Below are positions 51,517 through 61,148 of a stretch of DNA of 64,000 nt, piece by piece. A model generated the notes under the pieces. The model was not told the DNA's origin. It made no database searches and saw only the letters and a program-made list of their open reading frames with translations. The translations under genes were made by a program, and so were the position numbers. The stretch's first letter is position 1. Every line of letters starts with the position of its first letter. This DNA comes from TH5896 sp049578985 (GTDB taxonomy: Archaea; Thermoproteota; Nitrososphaeria; Nitrososphaerales; Nitrososphaeraceae): assembly GCA_049578985.1 (NCBI GenBank), contig JBAUMZ010000089.1:109304-173303 (forward strand). The letters are read 5' to 3'.

Positions 51517-52431
51517 TTACAACTTTAGGTGCAATTTCAATCCTTTGTATCTGTTTCTAATTGTGACCTCAGTTACTCCGGCTGCTTCTGCCACATCTTT
51601 CTGAGTCTTGTTCTCACCGTTCATCACGCAAGCGACATACAATGCAGCTGCCGCAAGTCCCATTGGGTCTTTACCTGCAGAAATTTTTCCTTCCTCCGCC
51701 TTCTTTAGAATCTCAAGCGCCTTCCTCTTAGTCTTTTCTGAAAGCCCTGCCTTGCTTGCGATTCTGGCTACACACTTGACCGGGTCGACTACAGGCATTT
51801 TTAAGTCTAGCTCTCTTATCAAAAGACGATAGCACCTAGCAACATCCTTCTTCTTGATATTGCTAGCATTGGCAATGTCTTTCAATGTCCGGGGAGTTTC
51901 GGTATCTCTACACGCAGCGTATAATGCAGCTGCAACTAACGCCGATATGGATCTCCCCCTCACCAGACCCCGTTCCAAAGCCTTCCTATACACATATGCT
52001 GCCTTTTCTATTACAGCATCTCCTACTGCCAGCTTATCTTTGAGGCGATCGAGCTCACTGAACGCTTGTCGGAAATTGCGGTCTACCGGTTCGTGTACTT
52101 GGCTCCTACTATCCCAAGTTCGGAGCCTTTCAATAGTACTTTTCATAGAGGCCGACAACGGCTTACCAGAAGCATCTTTATCGATAGGTCCAATAATAGT
52201 CGCCAGTCCCATATCATGCATGGCTAGCGATGTAGGCACACCGGCTCGACTCCTATCTTCATGCTCCTCCTTTGAAAAGGCTCTCCACTCTGGACCCATT
52301 TCCTCGATTCTTTCTGTGATCACAAACCCGCAGTTTCCGCAAAACATCTCCCCACTAGAATTATCTGTAACCATGGGCCCCTTTCCACATCGGGGGCATC
52401 TTTCATTGAAAAGAGTAATGTCCTTTACCAA
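51517..52431 (-). CDS. tfb: Transcription initiation factor TFB
   Basis: The archaeal TFIIB homologue that recruits RNA polymerase to TBP-bound promoters. The 304 residues comprise an N-terminal zinc ribbon (ERCPRCGKGPM and MFCGNCGFV), a B-reader/finger with GPEWRAF and two cyclin folds (about 110-200 and 205-300). The start is TTG, probably leaderless. AT-rich sequence upstream (TTTATACTAG on the minus strand near 52473) could be its TATA region. Confidence 0.96.
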   Translation of the reverse strand: MVKDITLFNERCPRCGKGPMVTDNSSGEMFCGNCGFVITERIEEMGPEWRAFSKEEHEDRSRAGVPTSLAMHDMGLATIIGPIDKDASGKPLSASMKSTIERLRTWDSRSQVHEPVDRNFRQAFSELDRLKDKLAVGDAVIEKAAYVYRKALERGLVRGRSISALVAAALYAACRDTETPRTLKDIANASNIKKKDVARCYRLLIRELDLKMPVVDPVKCVARIASKAGLSEKTKRKALEILKKAEEGKISAGKDPMGLAAAALYVACVMNGENKTQKDVAEAAGVTEVTIRNRYKGLKLHLKL

Positions 52432-52737
52432 AGTTTTTCCCCAGAAAAATTATCGGAAAATCGCATCTAGTATAAATGTTTTATTCTTGTATATAAAGTT
52501 ATCCTTATTGGATAAAGATTGGTGCCACAGATTTGAAATTCTTATAACTATGCTTTAAAACACATATTGTTTTTATCATGGATTACTATCATATATGTAT
52601 TTTATGGAAGAATGCACTGAAACATGACAATTTAGTCAACACAATCAAACAACACAAAGTGAAAATCAGTCTCTCCCTTGCATGATGGCGATATATTCAG
52701 TACAAATTAATATCACACCGATACGTAGCTATTTGTA
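52432..52737. promoter_or_regulatory. Divergent intergenic region upstream of tfb
   Basis: A 306-base, very AT-rich spacer between tfb and the small gene at 52738. Several TATA-like runs are visible on both strands (TATACTAG/TTATATAC region 52468-52500; CATATATG near 52590). No coding frame of note. Confidence 0.4.
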
Positions 52738-53124
52738 ATGATCCCAGATGAAATTATTCGTCGTAGAATTCCACCCGCCTACGGATATAGGGAACCACAT
52801 TCTGAATTTATCGGCCAGCAAGATCCATCAATTCTTGATTCGGATGGTCATATAATTAATGCAAATCCATCTGAAAATATAATCTCAAATGGCATGAACC
52901 ATGTTGAATCTCAACGCATTGAAGGCCAGGCAAGTTCTGATAAGTACGAAATGGATTCTCCCAAGTTATTCCCAGGAAGCTACGCGCGTCGCATAGCTAC
53001 TGACCAAACTATGATAGCCTCCGACATTAGAAAATATTTATCAAGTAATCATGTAAATCCTCTAGGTAATTTTAGCTACTTTGAAAACCGACGTCGTTTG
53101 GCGAACTTTTCCCATTCGTTTTAG
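52738..53124 (+). CDS. Hypothetical protein (128 aa)
   Basis: An ATG-started frame of 128 residues, polar and without cysteine or membrane segment; rich in Ser, Asn, Ile and Arg (IPDEIIRRRIPPAYGYREP at the N-terminus). It lies in the AT-rich stretch before the ABC-transporter genes, 19 bases ahead of the binding protein. Low evidence of coding beyond an uninterrupted frame; no family recognised. Confidence 0.4.
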   Translation: MIPDEIIRRRIPPAYGYREPHSEFIGQQDPSILDSDGHIINANPSENIISNGMNHVESQRIEGQASSDKYEMDSPKLFPGSYARRIATDQTMIASDIRKYLSSNHVNPLGNFSYFENRRRLANFSHSF

Positions 53125-53143
53125 ATCTCCCTGACCACCCAGC

Positions 53144-55609
53144 TTGCCACCAAGTGAAAGGGGGTTACATGTAAAGAAAGAAAGGGTTACAATTCCATTT
53201 CCAATTCTGTCCATTCTTGCCCTACTCGCTCTTATTCCTTTTGCCCCTACTCTCGCTAGTGCCGCGCAGAGTAATGGCACAGGCGCAATTGTCGACGGTG
53301 TTAGATTCATCCAGTATCTGGACGACAATGTAGCTTTAGAGGAATTGAAATCAGGAAATCTGGATACATACTATTTTAGAATACCACTCGAAGCAGCCTC
53401 TGAAATTAAAAATATTCCTAATTTAAAGGAGTACGACAAGCTCTCTGGATCTTTTGGCTTACTACTGAATCCTGCGCCATCTAATGATACTGGCTCCTTG
53501 AATCCCTTTTCATTAAAAGAGGTCAGGTACGCAATGAATTATTTAATTGACAGAGGGTTTGTAGTAGATGAAATCCTGAAAGGCTTGGGCACACCTCTTA
53601 TTGGTCCTTACGGGATCTTTTCGCCTGAGTACTTTAATGTAATAGACACAGTAGAGTCTTCGGGATTTAGGTATAACCCTAGACTCGCTGACCAGATCAT
53701 AACAGCTGCGATGAATGAAGCTGGTTCCCAGAAGGAAAATGGGAAATGGATGCTAAATGGGAAACCAGTGAGCATCTCAATCTTGATTAGAAGTGACAAC
53801 CAGCCGCTAAGATCGGTTGGAGAGCTAGTAGCTTCAGAGATGGAAAAGGTGGGATTTACCGTGAAAAGGAACTATGGTGACTTGAACAAGGCGAATACAG
53901 TGGTTTACGGCTCTGATCCTAGGGACTTTGGATGGAACATCTATACCGAGGCATTTGGCGGCACTGGTGGTTTTGTGAAATACAACCCAGTGATTCCCTC
54001 ACAAATGTACGCCCCATATTTCGGAAGTATGCCGGGGCAACAAAATCCCGCTTTTTGGAATTATGAAAATGACACCATAGACAAGATAGCGCAAAGAATC
54101 CAGTTCCTTAATTTTACATCGGAAAAAGAGAGAAACTCACTTGTAAGAAATGCCACAAATTTAGGGATAAATGAGGCAGTCAGAATTTTTATCGCACAAT
54201 TAGTCGATCCATATGTTGCATCGTCTGGTCTAACAGGTCTAGTAAATGATTTTGGTGCAGGAATTTCGAGTAAATTCTCATTGATAAACGCGAGAACTCA
54301 AGATCCTTCAAACACCTTGGACATTGGTGTCAAGCAGATATACCAAGGAGCATGGAATGGAGTCGGTGGTTGCTCGGATCAGTATTGCAGGGACATTTCC
54401 TCAGCTTTATCCGATCCCGGTACCTTTCGGGATCCGTATACTGGAGAAGTGATACCAATGAGGACTCCTTGGATCAATATAACGACAAAAGGGCCATTGG
54501 AAAAACTCGTCGTCCCCAATGATTCGATGAATTGGGATCCAATTTCCCAGCAGTGGACAGGTCCGGGAAAGAATAACACTGCGTTTACAGTAGTCAAATA
54601 CAATACCCTTTATTCAAACTGGCATCACGGGATCCCGATGACGCCTGCAGACCTGCTATATCCCCAATATTTTGTCTTTGAGTGGGGGAAGGATACCGGC
54701 GATCCCGCTGATTTAACTAACGATCCAGAATACATGACTGGTGTGGAGCCTGGTCTTCCATTAATAAAGGGTATAAGATTCATCGGAAATCAGACGGTAG
54801 AATCCTATGTAGACCAGTGGCATTTTGACGACAAGGAATTAGCAGGGACAGCAGGGGTCTGGGCAGGCGAGCCTTGGGAAATAACTGCTGCCAGCGAGAG
54901 GCTTGTTACATCGGGAAAAGCTGCTTTTTCAAGGGGTGAAGCATCATCTAAAAATGTGCCTTGGCTCTCCTTGATAGTTCCCTCACATGCAGCTATGATT
55001 AGAAATGAGTTAGCAGATATGAAAGCCGAGAGATTCGTCCCTCTGCCTCTCCGAGATTTTGTAACCCCTGAGGAAGCTATCAAAAGGTATGATGCGAGTA
55101 TCAAATGGATTGATACCCACAAGCTTGCAATTGTAGGTAATGGTCCTTTCTATCTAGACTCGTATAATCCTGAAGGCAGAGTCATAACTCTTAAGGCCTT
55201 TAGAGACAGTTCGTATCCATTTGAAAAAGGTCATTGGTCACAATACGAGACACCCAAGATCGTAGCGATCGATAAGGTAGCTGCGCCGAGAAACATAATC
55301 GCTGGGCAGAGTCCGCTTAAGGCAGATGTAACCGTTAGCATAGAAGGTAGACCGGCCGAAAATGCATCTGTTTTTTACTTTGTCTCGGACAAGGATGGAA
55401 GAACTGTAATATCGGGCAATACCACGGTTTCAGACGGCAATGGCAAATATTCAATAGAAATACCCGCGAACAAGACGGCCCTTTTACCAACTGGCCCAAG
55501 CATCGTCAAGATCTTCGCAGTAAGTGATTCTGCATATAGACCAGATATCCAAACTACAACACTAATAGCTGTCAATCCATTGGCCGGTCCGAAGCAACAA
55601 CAACAGTAG
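53144..55609 (+). CDS. ABC transporter substrate-binding protein, oligopeptide (SBP_bac_5) type
   Basis: An 821-residue binding protein, much longer than the usual 500-600. Signal peptide (FPILSILALLALIPFAPTLASA, about 19-40) without a lipobox Cys, family-5 body with LNPFSLKEVRYAMNYLIDR and a second ARTQDPSNTLDIG... domain, and a C-terminal Ig-like carboxypeptidase-regulatory-type domain (about 722-815: ADVTVSIEGRPAENASVFYF), ending in QQQQ without a membrane anchor. Start: TTG 53144 is the only standard codon; an AAAGGGGG run at 53157 precedes an out-of-frame ATG-TAA. Two permease genes follow, so peptide or nickel-like uptake is likely. Confidence 0.88.
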   Translation: MPPSERGLHVKKERVTIPFPILSILALLALIPFAPTLASAAQSNGTGAIVDGVRFIQYLDDNVALEELKSGNLDTYYFRIPLEAASEIKNIPNLKEYDKLSGSFGLLLNPAPSNDTGSLNPFSLKEVRYAMNYLIDRGFVVDEILKGLGTPLIGPYGIFSPEYFNVIDTVESSGFRYNPRLADQIITAAMNEAGSQKENGKWMLNGKPVSISILIRSDNQPLRSVGELVASEMEKVGFTVKRNYGDLNKANTVVYGSDPRDFGWNIYTEAFGGTGGFVKYNPVIPSQMYAPYFGSMPGQQNPAFWNYENDTIDKIAQRIQFLNFTSEKERNSLVRNATNLGINEAVRIFIAQLVDPYVASSGLTGLVNDFGAGISSKFSLINARTQDPSNTLDIGVKQIYQGAWNGVGGCSDQYCRDISSALSDPGTFRDPYTGEVIPMRTPWINITTKGPLEKLVVPNDSMNWDPISQQWTGPGKNNTAFTVVKYNTLYSNWHHGIPMTPADLLYPQYFVFEWGKDTGDPADLTNDPEYMTGVEPGLPLIKGIRFIGNQTVESYVDQWHFDDKELAGTAGVWAGEPWEITAASERLVTSGKAAFSRGEASSKNVPWLSLIVPSHAAMIRNELADMKAERFVPLPLRDFVTPEEAIKRYDASIKWIDTHKLAIVGNGPFYLDSYNPEGRVITLKAFRDSSYPFEKGHWSQYETPKIVAIDKVAAPRNIIAGQSPLKADVTVSIEGRPAENASVFYFVSDKDGRTVISGNTTVSDGNGKYSIEIPANKTALLPTGPSIVKIFAVSDSAYRPDIQTTTLIAVNPLAGPKQQQQ

Positions 55610-55830
55610 CGTTAGTAATGGGATTGCGCGTTAGGTACATCACGCAGCAAGGCGGCAATATACTATTTCTTCCTATTCCTTAAAAATAAAATGTCAGATA
55701 GATGAACCTAGGTGTCGACGGAACTTCTTTGGAGTCGAAAACTATTGTGATAAGATTGTAACACTTTCGACCAAGCTATAGTATAGCATTTATAGATGAC
55801 ATCAACTCCAGTTAGCCAGATGTTTCGTCG

Positions 55831-56880
55831 ATGACAGGTTTTCTCTTTTTTATCGCCAAAACAACTGCTTACAGGATTCTAGTTGTTGTCATTACCGTGG
55901 TAATCACGCTTATACTTCTGGGCTCTGCTATGGACAAGTTGCTGACCGATAGGATAAGAGCCGAAGTAGTGGAGGCGACCGCTCAGGACAATATACAGTT
56001 CAAGACACTTTCTCAACGCCAGGCTTACGTCAATGAACAAATTCAGTTGAAGACTAAAGATCTTGGACTGGACGAACCATGGTATTCCCCTAAAAGATTT
56101 GTTAATACTCTTTTTGAAGTGCTCACGCTTAATTTAGGTCGATCAAATTTTTTTACATCAGATAGCGGCTCTTCTAACGTCAGCGACATAATGATAGAGA
56201 GAGTGCCTAAGACGGTCTTGCTCTTTACAACTTCGACTGTGATCATCGTTGTGATTGGCCTGTTTTTAGGGACGTACATGGCAGAGAAAAGGGGTTCGGT
56301 CCTTGACAAGAGCGTGTCGTTTGTTGCCGTTGTCAGCAACAGCTTTGCGACCTTTTGGGTAGGTATGTTGATGATCCTTCTATTTTCATTCACCTTTGAT
56401 ATCTTTCCTGCTCGATCTACGCCATTGACTTCGCCAGGTGACCCATTTTACGTCTTGGATCTCTTGTACCACATGATGTTACCTTTGATTACATTGGTTC
56501 TGCTGAGCTTTACGGTCTGGTCATTTGTGGTGCGTTACTTTGTATCCCGTGTTTTGGATGAAGACTATATACAAGCAAAACGTGTGATGGGAATTCCAAA
56601 ACGAAAAATACTATACTCACATGCACTCAAAAACGCAGCTCCTCCAGTCTTAACGGGAATAGTCACTGCACTCATTGCTTCGATAAGCGGTAGTTTCATC
56701 GTAGAAGCAGTATTTGATTGGCCTGGAGTTGGAAAGCTACTTTATGATGCAATAATCGTAATGGATATACCTTTAATCTTGGGAAGCACTTACGTATTTA
56801 CTTTAATTTATGTAATGACCATGTTGATAGCCGATCTCCTCTATGCATACTTCGATCCAAGAGTTAAGGTGTCTTCGTGA
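55831..56880 (+). CDS. ABC transporter permease, DppB/OppB type
   Basis: A 349-residue inner-membrane permease with about six membrane helices. A long exterior loop after helix 1 (about 35-100, charged) precedes the BPD_transp_1 core; the EAA loop is RVLDEDYIQAKRVMGIPKRKILYSHALKN. It overlaps the next permease gene by four bases (GTGA). No ATP-binding gene is nearby. Confidence 0.93.
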   Translation: MTGFLFFIAKTTAYRILVVVITVVITLILLGSAMDKLLTDRIRAEVVEATAQDNIQFKTLSQRQAYVNEQIQLKTKDLGLDEPWYSPKRFVNTLFEVLTLNLGRSNFFTSDSGSSNVSDIMIERVPKTVLLFTTSTVIIVVIGLFLGTYMAEKRGSVLDKSVSFVAVVSNSFATFWVGMLMILLFSFTFDIFPARSTPLTSPGDPFYVLDLLYHMMLPLITLVLLSFTVWSFVVRYFVSRVLDEDYIQAKRVMGIPKRKILYSHALKNAAPPVLTGIVTALIASISGSFIVEAVFDWPGVGKLLYDAIIVMDIPLILGSTYVFTLIYVMTMLIADLLYAYFDPRVKVSS

Positions 56881-58316
56881 AAACCTCAGAATCTGCCAGC
56901 AATTTCAATCTATTAATTCGTCGGATCTTGCATACGAAGGCCGCCATTGCAGGCTTCTTCATTCTAATAGTCTTGGCCGCAATGACAATCTATGCATTGA
57001 TCGCAGTGCCACTAGAATCCTTTAGTCAGTGGAACGATCCCGGGTTTTGGATAGACTATCCAAAATCTGCTGCACCCTCGTGGATAAATTCGCTGCTTCC
57101 AGAAACTAATCTTCCTAATCACATGATCTTCGGACCCAGTGATGCAAAAACGCAGAACAGTTCATTTGGAGGCATTCCGACTAATTCGTTCTTGTATGAT
57201 ATTGACTTCGGTTACAATTCGTTTCCCACAGATTTTATAATAGATTATTGTTTAAGATATGGTGACATTCCCCCAGTAATCCAGGTTGATGTCACAAGGC
57301 CAGATGGAGAGAGCTTTATGCTATACAATTCTCCACTTCCATCAAGCGCAATATCAACAGATAGCACATCATCTAACCTAACTGAATACTGCTCAAGGAC
57401 CTTTTCTACTGATGAATCAATAAGAGACAACTTACAAGCATACACCGGACTTTTTCATTACAGCCCTGACCTATCTTCACCTCAAAAGATGATATTTTCT
57501 GAGCTTGAAGGACAAGTGGTACTTAGGGGGAACTACCTATTTAATATTACGTACTACCTTTTTGGAGCAGAGGACAAAGTAGAGAATACAAAAGTAATAC
57601 TCGGCGGTAAGGTCTACGGTCTGATGGGAACTGATGATTTACGTAGGGACTTGAGCATAGGTATTTTTTGGGGCGCCCCCGTGGCACTATTTGTAGGTTT
57701 AACAGCTGCTATCTCTTCAGTTATCATTGGCATGTTATATGGACTTCTTGCCGGCTATAAGGGAGGAAGGTATGATGAGGCTTTAATGAGGGTCAACGAC
57801 CTCGTGATTTCACTCCCCACATTTGTTTTCCTAATTATCCTTTCTATCACTATCGGCAGTAGCATTTACCTCATAACCCTTTTCCTAGTCATCTTTGGAT
57901 GGAGTGGCATTGCAAGAGTCGCAAGGAGTCTTGCATTACAGATAAAGAATCTTCAATACGTTGAAGCCTCGAAGCTCATGGGTGAGAGAGATATTAGGAT
58001 CATTCTGCGGCATATCTTGCCTCAACTCCTACCACTTACATTTGCAAGCATAGCCTTAGCAGTACCTGCTGCTATATTAGCCGAAGCAACGTTGAGTTTT
58101 ATAGGGTTAGGTGATCCTTCGATCCCGACCTGGGGAAGCATTCTTCATGATGCAAATACTGCTTCTGCAGCAGCTAGAGGTCTCTGGTGGTGGATATTGC
58201 CTCCTGGTATTATGATAGCTGCTGCAGGCATATCATTTGCATTGATTGGAAGTGCTATTGAATCGGTCACCAATCCCAGAGGAGGGGGTGCCCAGTCAAA
58301 AGTGAGATTTACCTAG
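56877..58316 (+). CDS. ABC transporter permease, DppC/OppC type, with large exterior insert
   Basis: A 479-residue partner permease; typical DppC has about 300. Membrane helix 1 is at 22-45 (AAIAGFFILIVLAAMTIYAL), then about 195 residues of predicted exterior sequence with several N-glycosylation-type sites (about 48-245), then five helices with the EAA loop SLALQIKNLQYVEASKLMGER. The GTG start overlaps DppB's stop. The insert may replace contacts normally made by the binding protein. Confidence 0.92.
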   Translation: MKTSESASNFNLLIRRILHTKAAIAGFFILIVLAAMTIYALIAVPLESFSQWNDPGFWIDYPKSAAPSWINSLLPETNLPNHMIFGPSDAKTQNSSFGGIPTNSFLYDIDFGYNSFPTDFIIDYCLRYGDIPPVIQVDVTRPDGESFMLYNSPLPSSAISTDSTSSNLTEYCSRTFSTDESIRDNLQAYTGLFHYSPDLSSPQKMIFSELEGQVVLRGNYLFNITYYLFGAEDKVENTKVILGGKVYGLMGTDDLRRDLSIGIFWGAPVALFVGLTAAISSVIIGMLYGLLAGYKGGRYDEALMRVNDLVISLPTFVFLIILSITIGSSIYLITLFLVIFGWSGIARVARSLALQIKNLQYVEASKLMGERDIRIILRHILPQLLPLTFASIALAVPAAILAEATLSFIGLGDPSIPTWGSILHDANTASAAARGLWWWILPPGIMIAAAGISFALIGSAIESVTNPRGGGAQSKVRFT

Positions 58317-58454
58317 GACGTTAAAATTTTGCAATGGTTAACAATATGAGATAAAATAATAGACTAAGACCCAAAAACTGGGTATGATCAATATATATCC
58401 ACACTTGTTTGGCCATCTGATTGGCACCATTGCAAGGACCGGACTTGGAAAGTG

Positions 58455-58922
58455 CTACGCTATGGTCATTGGAAGTGATTTTCCATTACGATCAAACGCC
58501 CCAATACAATTCTCATCATAAGGAAAGCTAATGATGATTGAGACCAATCCAAAGAAGTTGTTCAGGTCCGCCAATGATGGACGATTCGACCCTCCAGGAT
58601 GTGAGTGAGCCGTACCGACATATGAAAGGTCAAAGGGCAAGTCGTAACTTGGGAAACCGGAGTAATATGGCCCATGTGAGGCAAAAGGAGGCACGACTAA
58701 CCCATCAATCCGTACCTGGCCCTTCTTGTGATTATGTTGCCCTCTAAGTATTAATATTCCTTCATTAGGATGCCAGCTCTTTGCAAATGTTATAATACCG
58801 TCCGCCGCTTCCCGAGTCAGAATTATCGTACGATTGGCTTTTGGTAGTTTTTTTTCGTTTGCGGGAATTTGGCCTTGATTCTTGCTAACGTTTTGATGCA
58901 ATAGCCTCCTGAAAAATGACAA
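58455..58922 (-). CDS. JAMM/MPN+ metalloprotease
   Basis: A 155-residue single-domain JAB1/MPN protein. The zinc site is complete: Glu54 (NEGILILRG) and His106-x-His108-x7-Ser116-x2-Asp119 (HSHPGGSNRPSLAD). Archaeal relatives (for example HvJAMM1) remove small ubiquitin-like SAMP proteins from targets; others process sulfur carriers. The basic N-terminus of about 30 residues is extra. Monocistronic on the minus strand, converging with the permease operon. Confidence 0.92.
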   Translation of the reverse strand: MSFFRRLLHQNVSKNQGQIPANEKKLPKANRTIILTREAADGIITFAKSWHPNEGILILRGQHNHKKGQVRIDGLVVPPFASHGPYYSGFPSYDLPFDLSYVGTAHSHPGGSNRPSLADLNNFFGLVSIIISFPYDENCIGAFDRNGKSLPMTIA

Positions 58923-59202
58923 CTGATCTTGCTATTAACGATGACTCCAACTAAATTTAAGCATTATCGCATCTGTTCATATTGCATGGCGTAACATTTT
59001 TTTAGAAAGACAAATGAGGCAGGATCTGGGCCGAACTATGAAGACACTGTGAAAGTGTTGAGGAGAATAAAGATCTCTTGAATACGATTATGGTGACATA
59101 AATGAAATGAGATGTATATATTATCTCGTAAAATCTTATTCAAGCTATTGGTTAATGGTCATTGATCTACAAATGGTTAAATAACAATCTGAGCAAGAAT
59201 AG

Positions 59203-59499
59203 ATGCCGGTCCGAAATGCTGAGGATAAGGGAATTGGATCAAATTCTATCATACTTCGAAGGGGTTTTGTGAGTAACGATTTGGATGGAACACCTCTCTT
59301 GATAAATTTCAAGGGTGAAGGATTTCGGGTTAGTGACACAGCCGTCTCGCTTTGGAACATGTGTAACGGGATATCATTCCAAGATTTGGTTTATGAGGTA
59401 CTCTCGATCTCTAGCGATAAGGAATCTGGGGTGAGGGAATCCCTAAGAACCATGCTAACTCAGATGAACAAGGCCTCAATAATCAAGATAAGGTATTAA
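59203..59499 (+). CDS. PqqD-like peptide-binding protein
   Basis: A 98-residue protein with the PqqD pattern: a beta hairpin (LDGTPLLINFKGEGFRV), then SDTAVSLWNMCNG, the helix-capping Trp-x-Met/Leu-Cys/Asp-Gly motif, and two C-terminal helices. PqqD proteins present precursor peptides to radical-SAM maturases, but no radical-SAM enzyme or precursor peptide is seen here. Assignment by pattern, not certain. Confidence 0.65.
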   Translation: MPVRNAEDKGIGSNSIILRRGFVSNDLDGTPLLINFKGEGFRVSDTAVSLWNMCNGISFQDLVYEVLSISSDKESGVRESLRTMLTQMNKASIIKIRY

Positions 59500-59747
59500 T
59501 CTCTATTTGTATCTGGGACTTGACCAGAATGAGAAGCCACATTGTTGGTTGCCCTAATTTAAGGACTTGGTCAATTGAGAAGCGGACTCAAAGTCAAGTC
59601 AAATTTCAAAGGTTGGTTCCCTATCACGAATTTTTTCCAAATAAGTTGTAGGAGATTCTGCTTACATGCGCGTTGTCATTGATGATTATCATCCTATGAT
59701 ATCTTTTTAATAGCCTCAAGTACCTCACAATTATTGTAGATAAATAA

Positions 59748-61067
59748 ATGTCGGATGGTAAATGTTCGGTTGTATTATGCGAACTTGGAATCATCCTCTT
59801 AGATGAAAATGAAAATGTATCAGGTTCATTTAAATTCACAAATCCAATTGAATCCTATCGCCTAATTAAAAATGGAGGCAAATTTACTGGTCTTGGACAA
59901 ATTGTTGGAAAGATCGGAAATTATTCAGACGTGAGATCAAACGACCAGAACTTGAATTTCGTTCTGCAGCAGAATGGCATTAGTAGCACAATGATGAGCG
60001 ATGACGAACTAAGACTACTGCTATTACAAAAGGATTCCGTTCTAGAAAAGGCTGAGTTTGTTTCTAACACGACACAGGCGCAGCGTGAGCTACGTAAATT
60101 CGCAATCGATTTATCCTCATCTAAAATTAAGGAATCTTCAGAGCAGCTTGACCTACATGTCATACAGGCCGTCAGCGCATTGGACGAGCTTGACAAGATA
60201 ATCAACACTATCGGGACAAGAATGAGGGAATGGTATGGCCTGCATTTTCCTGAGCTTGATAATTTGATCCAGAGCCTATATCTGTACGCAAACATAGTTA
60301 GAGAAGCAGGATTTAGGGCCAGTATAACAAGGGAACTCCTTGAAAGATTGGGATTGGACGAAAAGAGGAGGCAGATTGTACTTCAAGCAGCGGAGAGGAG
60401 CAGAGGTGGAGATATCACCTCGGAAAACCTGGCTATTGTAAAACAGCTTGCATACCAGGTAATTCTCCAAACAGAGCTTAGAAGGATCATCGCTGATCAC
60501 ATCGAAGGTACGATGGAGCTAATTGCACCAAACACAAAGGAACTTTTGACCCCTTTGGTAGGAGCTAGAATGATAGCCAAGGCGGGAAGTTTGGAAAGAT
60601 TTGCTCGCCTTTCGTCCAGCACAGTCCAACTTCTAGGCGCAGAAAAGGCTTTGTTTAGATCTTTAAAAACTGGGTCTAGTACTCCAAAGCATGGCATCCT
60701 TTTTCAGCATCCACTTATCCATTCTGCTCCAAGGTGGCAGAGAGGAAAGATAGCGAGATCCGTGGCCTCCAAAGCCTCGATCGCTGCCAGGATTGACCTT
60801 TACAGAAAAGGAGAAAAAGATCTCTCTCTTTCTGACAAATTGAAACTTAGAATAAATGAAATTCAACAGAAATATAGTCAACCCCCTCTAGAACGACCAA
60901 ATCGAAACTTTAGAAACCGACAATTTGATAGGTTCAGTCCAGGGCCCAGAGGAAGAGGGGAAGGAGGAAGAGGAAGAGGAGGTAGATATTCAGACGACAG
61001 AGGGAGAGGCTATGGTAGGGGAGCAAAATATAGAAGTAATAAGAAGAAAAAGAGAAGGCAGGGCTAA
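59748..61067 (+). CDS. nop5: C/D-box RNP protein Nop5 (Nop56/58)
   Basis: Core protein of archaeal C/D-box ribonucleoproteins guiding 2'-O-methylation of rRNA and tRNA. An N-terminal fibrillarin-binding domain, a coiled-coil (about 105-200), the Nop domain (about 210-345; the LIAPNTKELLTPLVGARMIAKAGSLERFA block is the hallmark) and a Lys/Arg/Gly-rich tail (about 370-439) that includes GRGRGGRY and ends KKKKRRQG. Fibrillarin follows 81 bases later; the pair is an operon in most archaea. Confidence 0.96.
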   Translation: MSDGKCSVVLCELGIILLDENENVSGSFKFTNPIESYRLIKNGGKFTGLGQIVGKIGNYSDVRSNDQNLNFVLQQNGISSTMMSDDELRLLLLQKDSVLEKAEFVSNTTQAQRELRKFAIDLSSSKIKESSEQLDLHVIQAVSALDELDKIINTIGTRMREWYGLHFPELDNLIQSLYLYANIVREAGFRASITRELLERLGLDEKRRQIVLQAAERSRGGDITSENLAIVKQLAYQVILQTELRRIIADHIEGTMELIAPNTKELLTPLVGARMIAKAGSLERFARLSSSTVQLLGAEKALFRSLKTGSSTPKHGILFQHPLIHSAPRWQRGKIARSVASKASIAARIDLYRKGEKDLSLSDKLKLRINEIQQKYSQPPLERPNRNFRNRQFDRFSPGPRGRGEGGRGRGGRYSDDRGRGYGRGAKYRSNKKKKRRQG

Positions 61068-61148
61068 GAATGTCTGAACTAGATTCGTACTATTATCAAA
61101 TTAACCCACAAGTCTTCCAAAATATCTTGACAAAGGAGTTTGCATAAC

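Noticed and set aside
51854..52558. 234-residue plus-strand frame opposite tfb
   Set aside because: Antisense shadow of a certain TFB gene; Ser/Leu-biased composition and no family pattern.
61071..61148. 25-codon frame between nop5 and fibrillarin
   Set aside because: Too short, no pattern; the AAAGGAG at its end serves the fibrillarin start.
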